A stretch of 64,000 nucleotides of DNA from Halichoerus grypus (Eukaryota; Chordata; Mammalia; Carnivora; Phocidae). The stretch spans positions 74,426,283 to 74,490,282 of the forward strand of contig NC_135719.1 of NCBI RefSeq assembly GCF_964656455.1, written 5' to 3'. The position numbers were made by a program, and so were the translations under genes. A model generated the notes under the pieces. The model was not told the DNA's origin. It saw nothing but the letters and a program-made list of their open reading frames with translations, and did no database searches. Position 1 is the stretch's first letter. Every line of letters starts with the position of its first letter. Positions 24,490-36,735 of this stretch are shown here, piece by piece.

Positions 24490-26690
24490 TCCAACCAAAA
24501 AACACAACAGCAGATACCCTTCATTCTACAGAATTGCCACTGATATTGTGTAAGATTCTTCCCAAATCTTGATGTGCCCAGTGCACAAGCAGCACCAAAT
24601 TGTGTGTCTCAATATTTAGAAAAGCCTGATTTTGATATAAGAAGCTTAAATTCTCTTCTCAGCATCAAAATGACCTCCAGAGCCTTGCACTCCCTTCCCA
24701 GAGCAGAGGAAACCAGAAAGACTGCCTTCCCTGACACAAATACTATTAACTCAAGACAGCACCCAACTGGGGAAGCGCTTGCTGTACCTGGTTCCTCCTA
24801 GAGCTGCACAACCTCATCCTGGGGTCTACCCACGACTTCCAGACCCACCCTAACATCAAGGAGGAAGAATGTGAGTACCTTCAGCCAAACACTCCAGCAC
24901 CTGAGGTTAAGTCCCATTTGCTTCTACACTGGCTCTTATTTCTTCGGACTCAGCCCACAGACCACCAAGGTAAAATTTGTTTCCCAGATTTTTTGTGTAA
25001 TGGGGACCTTTTCTTTATAAACCTCTCTAGTATTATGGTTACTTGAGAATTTGCTCTTGACAGGAACTTAAGTCCCATCCCTGGGCCAGCCTGGCTGTTG
25101 GGTCCTGCTCCCCATGACAGAGGTCCCTTCAGGTGCCTCTATTTCACAACACCTGCTTGGTTTGCTCCCAACTTGTTCTAGACCAGTTTAAGGGCGGGGA
25201 GAAGACATCTATAGGCAGGTCCAATTGTCCCCACCCATCCCACAAGCCTACTCAATTCCCCTGAGGAAAACTGGATCATGCCCAGCTTTACCCTACGAGT
25301 GACAGTAAAAATGCTGAAAAATCCACTTGAATATAAACTCTTTCAGTTCTAAGATACACACATCAGGTAACAGGTACTGAAATCTATAAGCACACTGAAA
25401 AGGATCAAATGCGGGTGACACTACGAAGAAAGAAACAAACACCTTATTTTCAAAAGTTTTTCTCTTCAACTTTCCCACAAACAAAATTCTAACCACTTAT
25501 GGGTAGTCATCATTTCAATGAATTGTGTCAAATGAAAAGGGAAAAAGAACGATACATTCACCATGAGGCTAATTTATGGTCTCACTAAATCCAGCAGACT
25601 GAAGGATTTCATTTAGTCTATCATGAATTCTTAGACCAAAGCAATTCTATTAAAAGCCTTTGAAGAAAAACAAAACAAAACAAAACACACCTGAACCTGA
25701 ACTTCTTAGGTCAGCCAACAAATCTTTTCCTAAATATTGTATCAGATATCACATTTTCTACATTTTTGAAAAGCTAACACCAAGGAGTTTGTCCCTCTAA
25801 ATGGGGGGGATTAATTTAATTGATTAAAAATTAATTAAAATTAATTTTAAAAATGAAATTTTTTCCCATAAACTAAAACAATAAGTATAATACTTTATAA
25901 TTTCATATAGACAGTCTTAAAACAATACTAGGTATCAGTTGGGCAAGACTATATGCAGATTAGAAAATGTAGGCTCAGAAAAATTACCAAAACATACACA
26001 GAAGCATCTAGTTCCTAAAGGATTGAGCCTCTTAAAATTCAATCTTGTTACTTCAAATCCTGGAGACCCCGCTCCTCGCAGTTCACCTTTCCACCATGTC
26101 TAAGACGGGGCTCTCATCCTGATGGTTAAGAGAATGGCGTCATCCTCATTCCAGACAATGAGATGAAGTTAGTCTATAGCATGCTGCTTCTCACATTCTC
26201 CTGCACACTCATTTTCCTTTTCTGATGGTTTCTCTTTATATTCTCTCACTGGTCCAATGTTAAACACAGCTGAGACACTGCAAAGGCAAATGTTCTCCTT
26301 CAGAATTGCTTTTAGAACAAAAATATGAAGGAGGATAATCTGGGAGTTTCCAAAATGACTAAATTAAACCTGAACTGTACCAGAATTCTGACAATTACAC
26401 AACGTCCCAGGAAGAAAACCAGAGGAAACCATGTGGCTTCAGATAAAAAAACAAACAAGCAAACAAACCCAGCTGAGAAAACCTGTGTTCTTAAAAATCT
26501 GAATTTTAAGCATTCGAAAATATACCTAGACGGCTCTTTCCCTGGCTGTTGGGGGCATTAGCACTGCTGTTCAACAGCTCTCAATAGAATTGCTTTGGTC
26601 TAAGAGCTCATGAAACCCTTCAGACTTCTGGATTTACTGAGCCCATAAATAAGTCTCATGCTGAATTTTAATTTAAAGTATTCTTCCTTT
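24490..26690. other. unassigned intron, partly G+C-richer
   Basis: About 24560-25260 is richer in G+C than the flanks and carries a 75-codon frame (24574-24801) without recognisable motifs. It could be an old LTR or other repeat, but I cannot name one. 26040-26140 contains 'atggttaagagaatggcg', which resembles text near 28030 ('ggttaagagagtggcacc'), suggesting a shared but unidentified old repeat. Confidence 0.35.
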
Positions 26691-26694
26691 CTTC

Positions 26695-26830
26695 ATTTGA
26701 TTTTTTTTCATTAGACTCAGTTCTTTAAGGCAGAGGCTCTTTTTACCTTTACTTACATCTTTTAAACTTTACATCACCAACATTTAAGCACAAGATCTTG
26801 CACATACTAACCTTTCAGAGGATGATCTAA
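26695..26830 (+). repeat. L2 3' end fragment, plus strand
   Basis: 'ttagactcagttctttaaggcagaggctctttttacc ... atcaccaacatttaagcacaagatcttgcacatac' follows the L2 tail ('gactgtaagctcc..gagggcagggac .. cagcacctagcacagtgcc'). Confidence 0.5.
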
Positions 26831-26963
26831 AAGAATAAGCCTCCTCCTCTGATTCTTTAATATGTGCATACCTTCACACCAACACACATATCCATTGCAA
26901 GGGAAAATGCAAAAATATAGCAGCTCACACAGAACACAGAATAAATATTCATTAAGACAACAT

Positions 26964-27168
26964 TGGGACGCCTGGGTGGCTCAGTCGGTGAAGCATCATC
27001 TGCCTTCGGCTCAGGTCATCATCCCAGGGTCCTGAGATCCAGCCCTGCCTTGGGCTCCCTGCTTAGCGGAAGCCTGCTTCTCCCTCTCCCTCTGCCTGCC
27101 ACTCCCCTGGCTCGTGCTCTCTCTCTCTCTCTCTCAAATAAGTATATAGAAACTTAAAAAAAAAAAAA
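26964..27168 (+). mobile_element. CAN-SINE (SINEC), plus strand
   Basis: Head 'gggacgcctgggtggctcag', body 'cctgcttctccctctccctc', (CT)n and A-tail. A perfect 10-bp duplication, aagacaacat, at 26954-26963 and 27169-27178. It is antisense to CDIN1. The frames at 26963-27157 and 27063-27263 are translations of this SINE. Confidence 0.95.
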
Positions 27169-27849
27169 AAGACAACATGTGAACACATGACAGAGATAAC
27201 ATTGGTAAAGGGGAAGACTTTCTGTTTCCAAAAACTGTGGTGCTTCAAAACAAACAATTTCAAGCTTTGTAAGAAAAATAAGAGAGTAAGTGCTCCTAAT
27301 TAATTTTTAAGGCCTAGAAGTGTCGGCCATAGCAAATACAAAACAAACATCAAATCTGATCAAGGCGTTGCTGTCACTGTAAGAAGAGGAGCACAATATC
27401 ACAAAGTTCAATAACGATCATTATTTTTTTAAAGAGCTATCAATAGTGAGATCAATGACTTCAGGGAAACAATGTTCATAGCCAGGCTATGCATAAGGAT
27501 ACCTGAAGAGAGCACTGTGACCTGTTCCTTATATAATCAATTATCCCACCCTAACCCAACTCTCTACCTTTACAATAGACAGGTAGATGATGCAAACGAG
27601 TCACTGCAGGAAATCTGTAAAAGCCATGTCTGAGCCTTGACTCAATGAGACCAAATCCAGAACCAGGCAAATAGAGATGATGGGTATTACAAAGTGCTAA
27701 CCTTCCTGAAAAGCTACCTGCCTCAGCTGCAATCAGCAAGGCATGGACTTTGAAAGAGCTCTGAATATGGTGAGCAACTTGGTCTGACCCACCTATACGC
27801 TGACCTTATACCCCAGGATTCCCATCTGGTAAAACTCAGCATCTCTACC

Positions 27850-28300
27850 TTTACATCAGATGGGGTGAGGTTCAGCTGCAAGGGACAGAAAACCCAAAAT
27901 AACTACGGATTAAACAAGGCAGAAATTTGTCTCTTCCAGCACAGCAATTCTGCTCCAGGAAACCCCTGGGATCCAGGCTAGCATCCAGCTCAACACTCCA
28001 TCATCTCTAGGGTGCAGCCCTCACCCCTACGGTTAAGAGAGTGGCACCCAGACAGCAAGATGGAGAAAGAATTTGAAGAAGAGAGATGGGGCTGTCTTTT
28101 AAGGAAGGCTCCTGAAACTTGCACGGACTTCACAATAGCCAGAACTTGGTCCCATGGCCACGCAGGCTGTGAGGGAGCCTCTATTCAGGGAAGTTGTATG
28201 CCTGGTTAAAATCAAGGACCCTGTCAACATGAAAGAAGGGAAGAAAAGGGAGGAAACAACAATTTCTGCCATGAGCACAGCACTCCACAAGTGAACTCAA
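27850..28300. repeat. possible old interspersed repeat, family not identified
   Basis: 'aactacggattaaacaaggcagaaatttgtctcttc ... gcagccctcacccctacggttaagagagtggcacc ... ttggtcccatggccacgcaggctgtgagggagcc' resembles a dispersed mammalian repeat that I have seen but cannot name. The frames at 28012-28209 and 28099-28290 overlap on opposite strands and are not supported as genes. Confidence 0.35.
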
Positions 28301-28647
28301 CCATCATAAATGAAGCTGCTCTAGTAACCGACAATGCACGTGGCTAAAAATTAACACCCTGCTTCAAAGCTGCCTTGATTCTCCTCACTCTGGTTTGATA
28401 AACCCAAGCCATTTTAAACTCTTGCTATATGATATTCCTTTGAGAGCACTCTCCAATCATTACTATAATGAATTTCATTTCTCAGACAGCATTGGTGGGC
28501 AACAGAATTTAGGGTTGGAAATGCCACCAATTAAATGACTTGTTATTCATCTGACAAAAGGCAAAGGCTTCTCTGTTTTCAGTTCAAGACATAATCCTCT
28601 TATCATAGAATAGTATAATATTTACCATCTTTGGGAATTAAGTATTT

Positions 28648-28782
28648 TTTTTAATCAAGGCTTTTTTTTTAAATTTTACTATTATTTTTTAAGTAGGCTC
28701 CATGCCCAACATGGGGCTTGAACTCATGACCCTGGGATCAAGAGTCGCATGCTCTGCTGACTGAGTCAGCCAGGTGCCTCAA
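28648..28782 (-). mobile_element. short tRNA-derived carnivore SINE, minus strand
   Basis: A tRNA-like head without the (CT)n body: 'catggggcttgaactcatga' carries the B box complement region and 'gactgagtcagccaggtgcc' the head. A perfect 13-bp duplication, gaattaagtattt, flanks it (28635-28647 and 28783-28795). Same structural class as the copy at 55535-55642. Confidence 0.9.
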
Positions 28783-28799
28783 GAATTAAGTATTTGATT

Positions 28800-30600
28800 C
28801 TCAAAACACAAATTTTTTTCCTCTCCTCTTCTAAGATAATAACAATAATACTGAGAAAATTTAAAAGCAACTGATTTTATGAGACATGGACATTTCCTTT
28901 CATGAGAAGTAGGTATCCCTGGATTCATTCACCTGAACCATGATGATTTTGTGTAAATCTCGGTCTCTCTTCATTTCATTTAATCCAGTAATTTTGAACA
29001 TCCGATAACTACACATTTAGAAGCCACTCCTGGTAGGCAGTCAGTCCATTTATTCAGTAATTCAGCAAATAGCTAGCAAGCACCTGTTTGTTGACACACT
29101 CCCATGTGCAGGAGAGTGGACTCTCAAAAAAGTATGTTGTGCAAGACTCAGCCTCCCCAAGGCTTCCTTCTATATTTAAAAAGCATTGCTTTTGTGAGGC
29201 ACAAAACACAGTTATTCTCAGAAATGAAGCACTCCCCACTATTTCAATATAGTGAATACCTATCAGTACAGTGAATAAAGATTCTCCAACTATATCTGTA
29301 TAAATTTCCAAGAAGTGATGAGACAAAAAAAAAAAAAATCTTCTTACAGTAAGTTCTTTCAAATGACTAGAAAAAAGTATCCTGGTACAAAATGGTATGC
29401 AGATAATTTGGGTAACATAATTCTAGGAGAATGAGTCAGAGGCATCATCATTCTCCTAACCTTGACCCTGAATTTGGTCTAAAACTTCTATACATTTTTA
29501 GTGCCATGTGAGAACAGATGATGCTGTAACACACGAAAATGGCAACATTTAAAATTCATAGTAGCACAAAACCATTACTTTTCCCACTGGATCCCTTGAA
29601 CTTTAATAATGTCTGACCTGGTTGGCCAATAAGTTCTAAAAGCAGACAGAGGAAAATTGCCAATATTAGACACTGCTGGAATGATTTTTCATTTAGAAAG
29701 ATTTTATAAGTTCTCTTAAAAACAGGTCACCAATCCTAGAGACATAATTTTCTTGAGGGGGTGGTCATTGAAGAAAGCAGATACCTCAGTATATGCAAAA
29801 TGGAATCAGATGAAAACCAGACTTCATATATTCCTATTATCCATACACACAAAGCAAAAATAAATACATACCCAATCCCCCCCACACTCACATACACCAT
29901 ATATGCACCAATCCAAACCAAAGAAAGTGTGGCAAAAGGAGATGTCAAAGAAAGTTACTCATTTATTTCCCAGGATAAATGGCACAAAAGCCAGCATCTC
30001 ATTAACTGTCCAAAGGAGACAATATACTATACAACTGAGGCTGGATAAAGAGACTGGTAATCACACATTTATAATTTTCATATTATACAAATGAAAAGAT
30101 TTATAAAAGCACAATTTAAGAGTCTACCTTGCTTAAGTCACTGAAAAGAAGCAAAGTGACAAGAGGAGCAAGCAATTAGCTGCTCCTCCACAACCCCGCA
30201 ATTCCAAGTGGCTCTCTACATGCCCCCTTGTTTTAGTCAAATATCATCTCAACACGCAATTATCCCTGTGCTTTGATGCAATTGTCATCTGTTTTGTTTT
30301 TAATGCAAATACCTTCTTACTGGCTGAAAATTTCCCAAATTACGGTTTGCGAACTGTTGCCTAAGTGTTGCTTAAAAATGCCTGCAGCAATGCATTCAGT
30401 CTTTCAGACCCCCGAGATTCTAGCTAGCCAGAGTAGCTCCTGGGTGCACACCCTGCTCTGAAAACTCAGAGAGCTAGTGTGGTCACAGAGAGAGCTGCAC
30501 AAGGGGTAAACTCTCATTTAATTTCTCTCCCAGAGACTGTCAAAAGTTTCCTTTCACAGCTTTACAAAAACACCAGCCTCCAGATTGGCAGGACATTACC
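28800..30600. other. intronic DNA, nothing recognised
   Basis: Overlapping frames on both strands at 29054-29362, 29736-29948, 29761-30048 and 29903-30094 are mutually exclusive and show no family signature. No repeat identified with confidence. Confidence 0.4.
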
Positions 30601-30609
30601 TTGGCACTA

Positions 30610-30780
30610 CATCTCTCTTAAAAGCTTTTCCACAGCCCACATTTATCTTCACAGCATCCCTGTGTGAAAAGCGGGGACTCCTGCTATCCAGGCAGACTAA
30701 CTGGAGCTCCTAGAGAGGAAGTGACTTGCCCAGGGCCATGCCGCCATGGCTTAGGAAGCCAGACTCCTGTCAGGTCTGGA
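30610..30780 (-). repeat. MIR SINE, minus strand
   Basis: Antisense MIR: 'ttatcttcacagcatccctgtgtgaaa', 'gctcctagagaggaagtgacttgcccagggccatgc', 'gaagccagactcctgtcaggtctgg'. Confidence 0.65.
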
Positions 30781-31309
30781 TCTGCAGGCCTGGCTCTTGC
30801 GGACCAGGAAAAGCCATACACTCTTCCCAATGCTCTTGTAAAAGAATACATTTCATAAATCATACGTGACTAATTACATTGTAAAAACAATGGAACTCAG
30901 TTCAAGTTTTTTTTTTAATTTCAAGTTGATAAGGCCCTGATTATTTACAACTAGATATTATTTAAAAATTCACACTTGATTTGCACAATTTTTTATTTTT
31001 AGCATTTTACTAAACATAGTTCGTATCAGATTCTCACTTAATTTAGATGTGATCAGATATATTTATGTGCATAACTTTAGAAGAAAAATATTAAAATGTC
31101 TGACCTTTAAGTTATATTGAAGAGACCGACAATTTTTTTTCTATTTAACATATTATCTGAAGGAAAACAACTTCACCAAAACAGTATGTTTATCAAACAA
31201 AAAGAACTTCATAACAAAGCAGTAGTATTTTCCTTAAAGGTTACAAATATTTCTATATTGACTTTCTATTTTCATCTTGCTTGAAGTAAGATCCCTTTGA
31301 AGGAACAGC

Positions 31310-32275
31310 ACAAGGACACTATTAGGAACGTAAAAAGAGAACCAACAGACAAGGACAAAATACTTGCAAATCATGTATCTGATAGGGATGTATATCCAGA
31401 ATATGTAAAATATACTTACAACTCAATAATAATGAAAATAATAAAAAGCCAAAATGAGCAAGGAATGTGACTAGGAATTTCTCCAAAGAAACACAATAAC
31501 CAATAAGCATATGAAAACATTCTCAACAACATTACTCATCGAGGAAATGGAAATCAAAACCACAATGAGATACCACTTCATATTCACTGGAATGGCTATA
31601 ATCAGAAAGACAATACACAAGTGTTGACAAGGATGCTGAGAAATCAGAACCTCAGCATTGCTGATAGGAATATAAAATGATGCAGACCCTTGGAAAAAGT
31701 TTGATAGAGTCTCAAAATGGTAAGCCATATTACTCAGATATTCTATGCCTAGGTATCTACCCCAGAGAAATAAAAGCATATGTCGACACAAACACTTTTA
31801 CACAAATGTTCATAGAAACATTATTCATAACAGTCAAAAAGTGGAAACCACCAAATATCCACAAACTCATGATGAATGGATAAACAAAATGTGGTATAGT
31901 CATATAATGGACTATTCAACAGTAAAAAAGAATTCAACAACACAAATGAACCTTAAAAACATCATGCTAAGTTAAAGAAGCCAGTCATACTGTATGATAC
32001 TACTTAAATAAAATGTTCAGATAGGAAAATCTATAGAGAGATTTCAGATTAGTGGTTTGCACAGGGCTGGTGTGAGAAGGAATGGGAATGGGAAGTGACT
32101 GCTAATGGCGGCTATTTAGTTTCTTTTGGGGTTGATGAAATGTTTTGGAATTAAGATAATGGTGATGGTTGCACAACTTTGTGAATATACTAACAGTGGT
32201 TTTTAAAGTACAGATTTGTACACTTTAAAAGGGTGTTATGGTATATGAATTATATCTCAATGAGAAAAATTTAAA
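31310..32275 (+). repeat. L1 (L1MA/L1MB-like) ORF2 tail and 3' UTR, plus strand
   Basis: Clear ORF2 tail landmarks: 'caaatcatgtatctgatagggatgtatatccagaatat', 'aagaaacacaataaccaataagcatatgaaaa', 'gaaatcaaaaccacaatgagataccacttca', 'aaatgttcatagaaacattattcataacag', then the 3' UTR 'ggtgatggttgcacaacttt' and 'acactttaaaagggtgttatggtatatgaattatatctcaatgag'. Decayed by stops. Frames at 31322-31510, 31471-31791, 31677-31883 and 31745-31975 are parts of it. Antisense to CDIN1. Confidence 0.85.
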
Positions 32276-34974
32276 AATTAATATTTATATAACATATAAT
32301 GATTTAATTTCAAATTAGAAAGCACGGAAGAAAAAAGAGAAAAGAAATCTAGATCAATCTCAAAGAAGTTGGTCATGATCATGGGCCCCTGTCTCCTAGG
32401 AGGACCCAGGCCCTGGATGCAATGTAGTCACATACACATTAGGTCACAGGAAAGAGAGCATTTGATTTTCCATACTGCATGGAAACCTTGTAAGCAACGC
32501 ATGTTCATTAAAAACTATTAAATTTTTCCCACAGCTTATTTTAAATACTATAAAATTATGTCCCCAAATTCTTCTATGGACTATATGATTAATGTTCTTC
32601 ATGTTTTACTTCCCTGAAACACCAGTAAGATGATAATAATTCCATTGAACACAATTCTTGTCCTCAAACTATCCTCATTTAGGGATGCCACTTCCCACCC
32701 ATTGGACAATCTGATCAGGTAACAGTAGAAACAATGGAAATGTGTAGACCCTTCTAGTGCATTTTCAATGAGTAAAAAGCGTTACACCTCCCATTCACAG
32801 AATTGCAGACACCTATAATTTTAACAACACAGTTTATCAACCTACTGAATACAGGGACCAGGAAAACACCTGTTGTCACCACTACCACTGATTAACCCAG
32901 AAAATGCCACCAAAATGGAAGGAGAGAGTTAAGAAATCAATTCCTACTGCTTTAAACCCAAACTCAAAAGTCTCTCTGTGACTTCCAACCTGTTTGGGTT
33001 AATCCCTAGACAGGTGGCAACCTTACTTAGAGTAAATTAACCATCCCCTAATTATACAAAAAGAGCTCGCAGGTAATTGACAGGAACACAGCTAAATATG
33101 ATTATGCCTGTTGGGAATATAAAATCTATGCATAACCCTTAGAGGTTAAGGGAATAGTGACTTCTATAAACAGAGATTTTAATTTAACAGAAAATATTTA
33201 AAAATAAAGTTTAAGTCTAAAGTCTATTAAGGAATTGAAACAGTCATCCTAAGCAGGTAAATACAGAGATACTGTGAGAGGGAATTAGATTACCGGAGAC
33301 TGGTTTTACTCAGAATCTTTTTAACCTTAATCCTGTATGGCTTATTTGAGATGATTTTCCAACCAGATAATAAAAAGCAATTTCATCTAAGTGCTGCAGT
33401 CGCAGGGTTTTACTGCATGAGGCCCTTCCATGCCCCATTTCCAGATCTCCTCGTGGCGGGGGCAGGTACCTCTATCATTTGTTCATTCTTTGGGAAGCAT
33501 GCTATGCTTCCCTCCATATGTGTACAGAGGCCCCCAGGACAAAACCCAAACTTCTTTCCCCTATTCTCACCAACCTCAAAAAAAGTCAACTTCATAGAGT
33601 TGTAGAAGTCGGACTTTATGTCTTCTTTATAAGCCAAAAAGTGTATTTGTATATTTTCCATAAAAAAAAAAGAACAGAAATCACATAAAGCCAGTATCTC
33701 TGAAATAATATAATTAAAACTCTGAAATACCCATGCTCGGATAAGGTGCAATAATATTATATAAAATATATGATGGGTGAAACATATTAATATTCCTTAT
33801 ACTTATATGTAACACTGCACAATGTACAATATGCTTTGGAAAAACCAGCATCAAGGTTATCACTGTGACTTCCTATCAGCAGAGAGAAGGAGGCGGATGG
33901 AATTCTGGAACATGGGTAAGATAACACTCATGTCAAAAAAAAAAAAAAAGTCCTTGTCCTCAAGCAAGCTAATGAAGCAAGTGATAAGCTAGGGTCAAAT
34001 TCCCACTTCTACAATCAAAACTTATCATAGGAGCCCTTGAAAAGGGAGTGCATCTGTCATATGTTAATGACTTCAAGCCGTTCACCGAACTTCTAGGTGT
34101 ATAGGAAAACTTAAAAGCACTTCACAACTCCTTGTGGGTATAATTAGCCTGTTGCAATTGTTGGCAATTCTCATCCTGGGACTTTAAAAGGTCACTCCAC
34201 TCTTTAAGATACCAAATTTGGAGTCACTCTCCCTTCTGGACAGATTAAGCACACCCTGCAATTAGTATACAGAAGCACCTGTTGCAAAGCTTCTTTCTTC
34301 AGTGATGTAAATGGGGACAGTCAACAACATTCTAAATTCTTGGGGGATTATTAGACCTTGGAAACTAAGCAATGAACGGGTCTGATGTCTGTTGTTGAGG
34401 TGATGAATGGTGGTCACACCCTGACCACACGCAGAAGCCATGATTTTTATTCCCTATAGACAAGCCCAGCTAGCGCAGGCCCCACACTGACTTGAACCTC
34501 TCGATCTCGTAAGCAGGCAACATGCAGTCTGCTATTTAACAGAACTATGTTCATGACCTAGCTGAATTTCTACAAAGAACATAAAGAACCCTAAAAAAAT
34601 GTCTGTAAGTCCAACTAACTAATAGAGCATCATTGATTTATCTCAACTTTACTAAATCATGATGAAGGAAAAATGCTGCTGGTCACATATGGAAGAGAGT
34701 CTATTTTATAAAGTTTGTAGCTCAAAGCTGCAAATTCTCCTTTATTAATCCTTTACAAAAGTGTCTACACATTTCATAAATTGTCTTTGATGGTAATTTC
34801 ACTGCTATACTACAAAACAACAGTACAGATATTTGAAGGATACAGCTTTTAGTGGAAATACATTTAGAAAAGAGGCATTCATTTAAAAAAATCATAAAGT
34901 TCCAAGAAAATATGATATAACTGTAAGTAAACAGTTGCTGAGGGAAGTATTAAACATAAAGTCATAAACTATCT

Positions 34975-35030
34975 TCTTCCTTCCTCCGTCCTCCTTCCTT
35001 GCCTCTTTCCTTTCTTTATTTAATGAAAGA
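34975..35030 (+). repeat. C/T-rich low-complexity tract
   Basis: Nearly pure pyrimidine (ttccttcctccgtcctcctt and so on). Its complement is a polypurine tract on the CDIN1 sense strand. Confidence 0.7.
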
Positions 35031-35599
35031 GAAGTACAGAGGACAAGGCTCCAAAGCCCCCTTTCTTTTTAAGCCACATAAATCACTGGTATTTTCCAAT
35101 AAATCAGAAAAAAAATGATACTTTAGTAGCCGACATATGTGGCCATGTAAACAAATACAAAGTCTTCTTAAATCAGGGATATTGTGCTTAGTAAACCTAT
35201 TAAGCAAAGCTGCTTATTATCACCACAGCATATAATATATCATCATATATACTTAAGTATATTTCTCCCATATATAATTTCTTTTCAAAACATAATTGGA
35301 AGTTTACAAAATAGGGAAAAAACTTTTTTTTTCCTGAAACAATTTTACTACATTATTGTTAAGTAGGTACACTTTCTTCTGTGTCTTAAATCATGTGTAT
35401 ACTTTCACAAGACTGACTGAAATAATAATATAAAAAATAAATCAGGGAGACTATTTCAAAATTTGCATGACAACTCAAAAAAAGCCAGCAGGACTTGTTT
35501 ACATTCTTACCATTCCCCTCCAAAACATATTTTCACCTGACATTTCACCTGATACATTTAAATAAACATATTTCTTAGTGAAAATATTTCCTAAAGGGA

Positions 35600-35682
35600 T
35601 ATATATATGTATATGTATATCTATACCTTTATATATATACGTGTGTGTGTGTGTGTATCTATACTTTTATATATATCTCCTT
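35600..35682. repeat. compound TA/TG microsatellite
   Basis: (TA)n and (GT)n blocks with a near-repeat of 'tatctatac(c/t)tttatatata' on either side of a (GT)9-like run, suggesting an internal duplication. Confidence 0.8.
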
Positions 35683-36688
35683 TTAAAAATCATGGGACTC
35701 AATTATGGAATTGCCAATTGTTTTAGTTTTGTTGTTGGGCCTATATAGTAATCAAATTTAGAAAACTATAAATTATATTTAAATTTATTATTTACAAGCA
35801 ATTAATTATAAAAAACAGCCAGGTGGCTTTCATTACATAAATTACTGTTAATGACAGAGACCTCATGCTGCTACTGTATTTAGCATTTGCATGTGTCAAG
35901 TGCACAGAGCGCTGTATAACTACCCTCTTCGCGATGGAACTGATCACTGAAGCACAAGGCAGGCTGCCTAAGTTTAGATCACCCCCTAACTAGTTGTTTG
36001 AATACCAAAAAGCCTCAAGGTTTTGACAATGTTTGCTATAGGAACTTGTAATAATGTTTTGCTGAAACAGCTTTAAAACCAGATAAATTACTAAGCATTA
36101 AGTAATGTCTAACAACACTTAGATACTTAAAAGTCCTATCGCTATGATTTAAACATGACCAAAAAATGTTCAATCAGTCCTCACCAAACCTAGTAAAGGA
36201 TTTACTAATGTCTCACAAATGCAGTTTTTAAAATGTTTGACCCGTTTCCTCCCACCGTGAAACTGCAAAAGAAACAGACAATAACTCTCTGATTTTCAGG
36301 GCTCCGTCTCCCTATTTTTTTAGCCTTTTATAAAAGTGATTCTCCCAACTCTACAACAGGTATAATTCCCTTCCAAAGGGAATGAAGAATTTAACCTCCT
36401 TATTCTGAGGTAAAGCATGAGTTTCAACAATGTAACAGGAGAAAAGGACCTCATACTGTTACCCTGAATTAAGTGCAATCCTTGGGCAAATAAAAACACA
36501 TACCAAACACAAAGAGAAAATAAAAATAAAGGAAAATTTTCATCATACTTCAAACTTGAACTCAACCAGAGGCCTAAACAAGTAATTCCATCCGCTCTAC
36601 CATTACCACCGGAGAAAGGGCAGTTTTATGAAAACTGTGTCTTAAGCTGTGGATGAAATTCTGGAATTACTACAGTCCCCTTTCCTTT

Positions 36689-36735
36689 AAAAAAAAAAAA
36701 AAAAAAAGGTTTTTTTTTTGTTTGTTTGTTTTTAA
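36689..36735. repeat. poly-A run abutting poly-T run
   Basis: About 19 A, GG, then T-rich (ttttttttt gtttgtttg). The two runs can pair as a hairpin. Could be two retroposon tails meeting head to head, but no bodies are recognised. Confidence 0.6.

Noticed and set aside
24490..25260. Possible endogenous retroviral LTR
   Set aside because: G+C-richer with a TATA-like tctttataaa, but I could not find matching ends, a target duplication or a known LTR signature.
31322..31975. Overlapping frames on both strands
   Set aside because: They fall in an old L1 ORF2 tail and 3' UTR.
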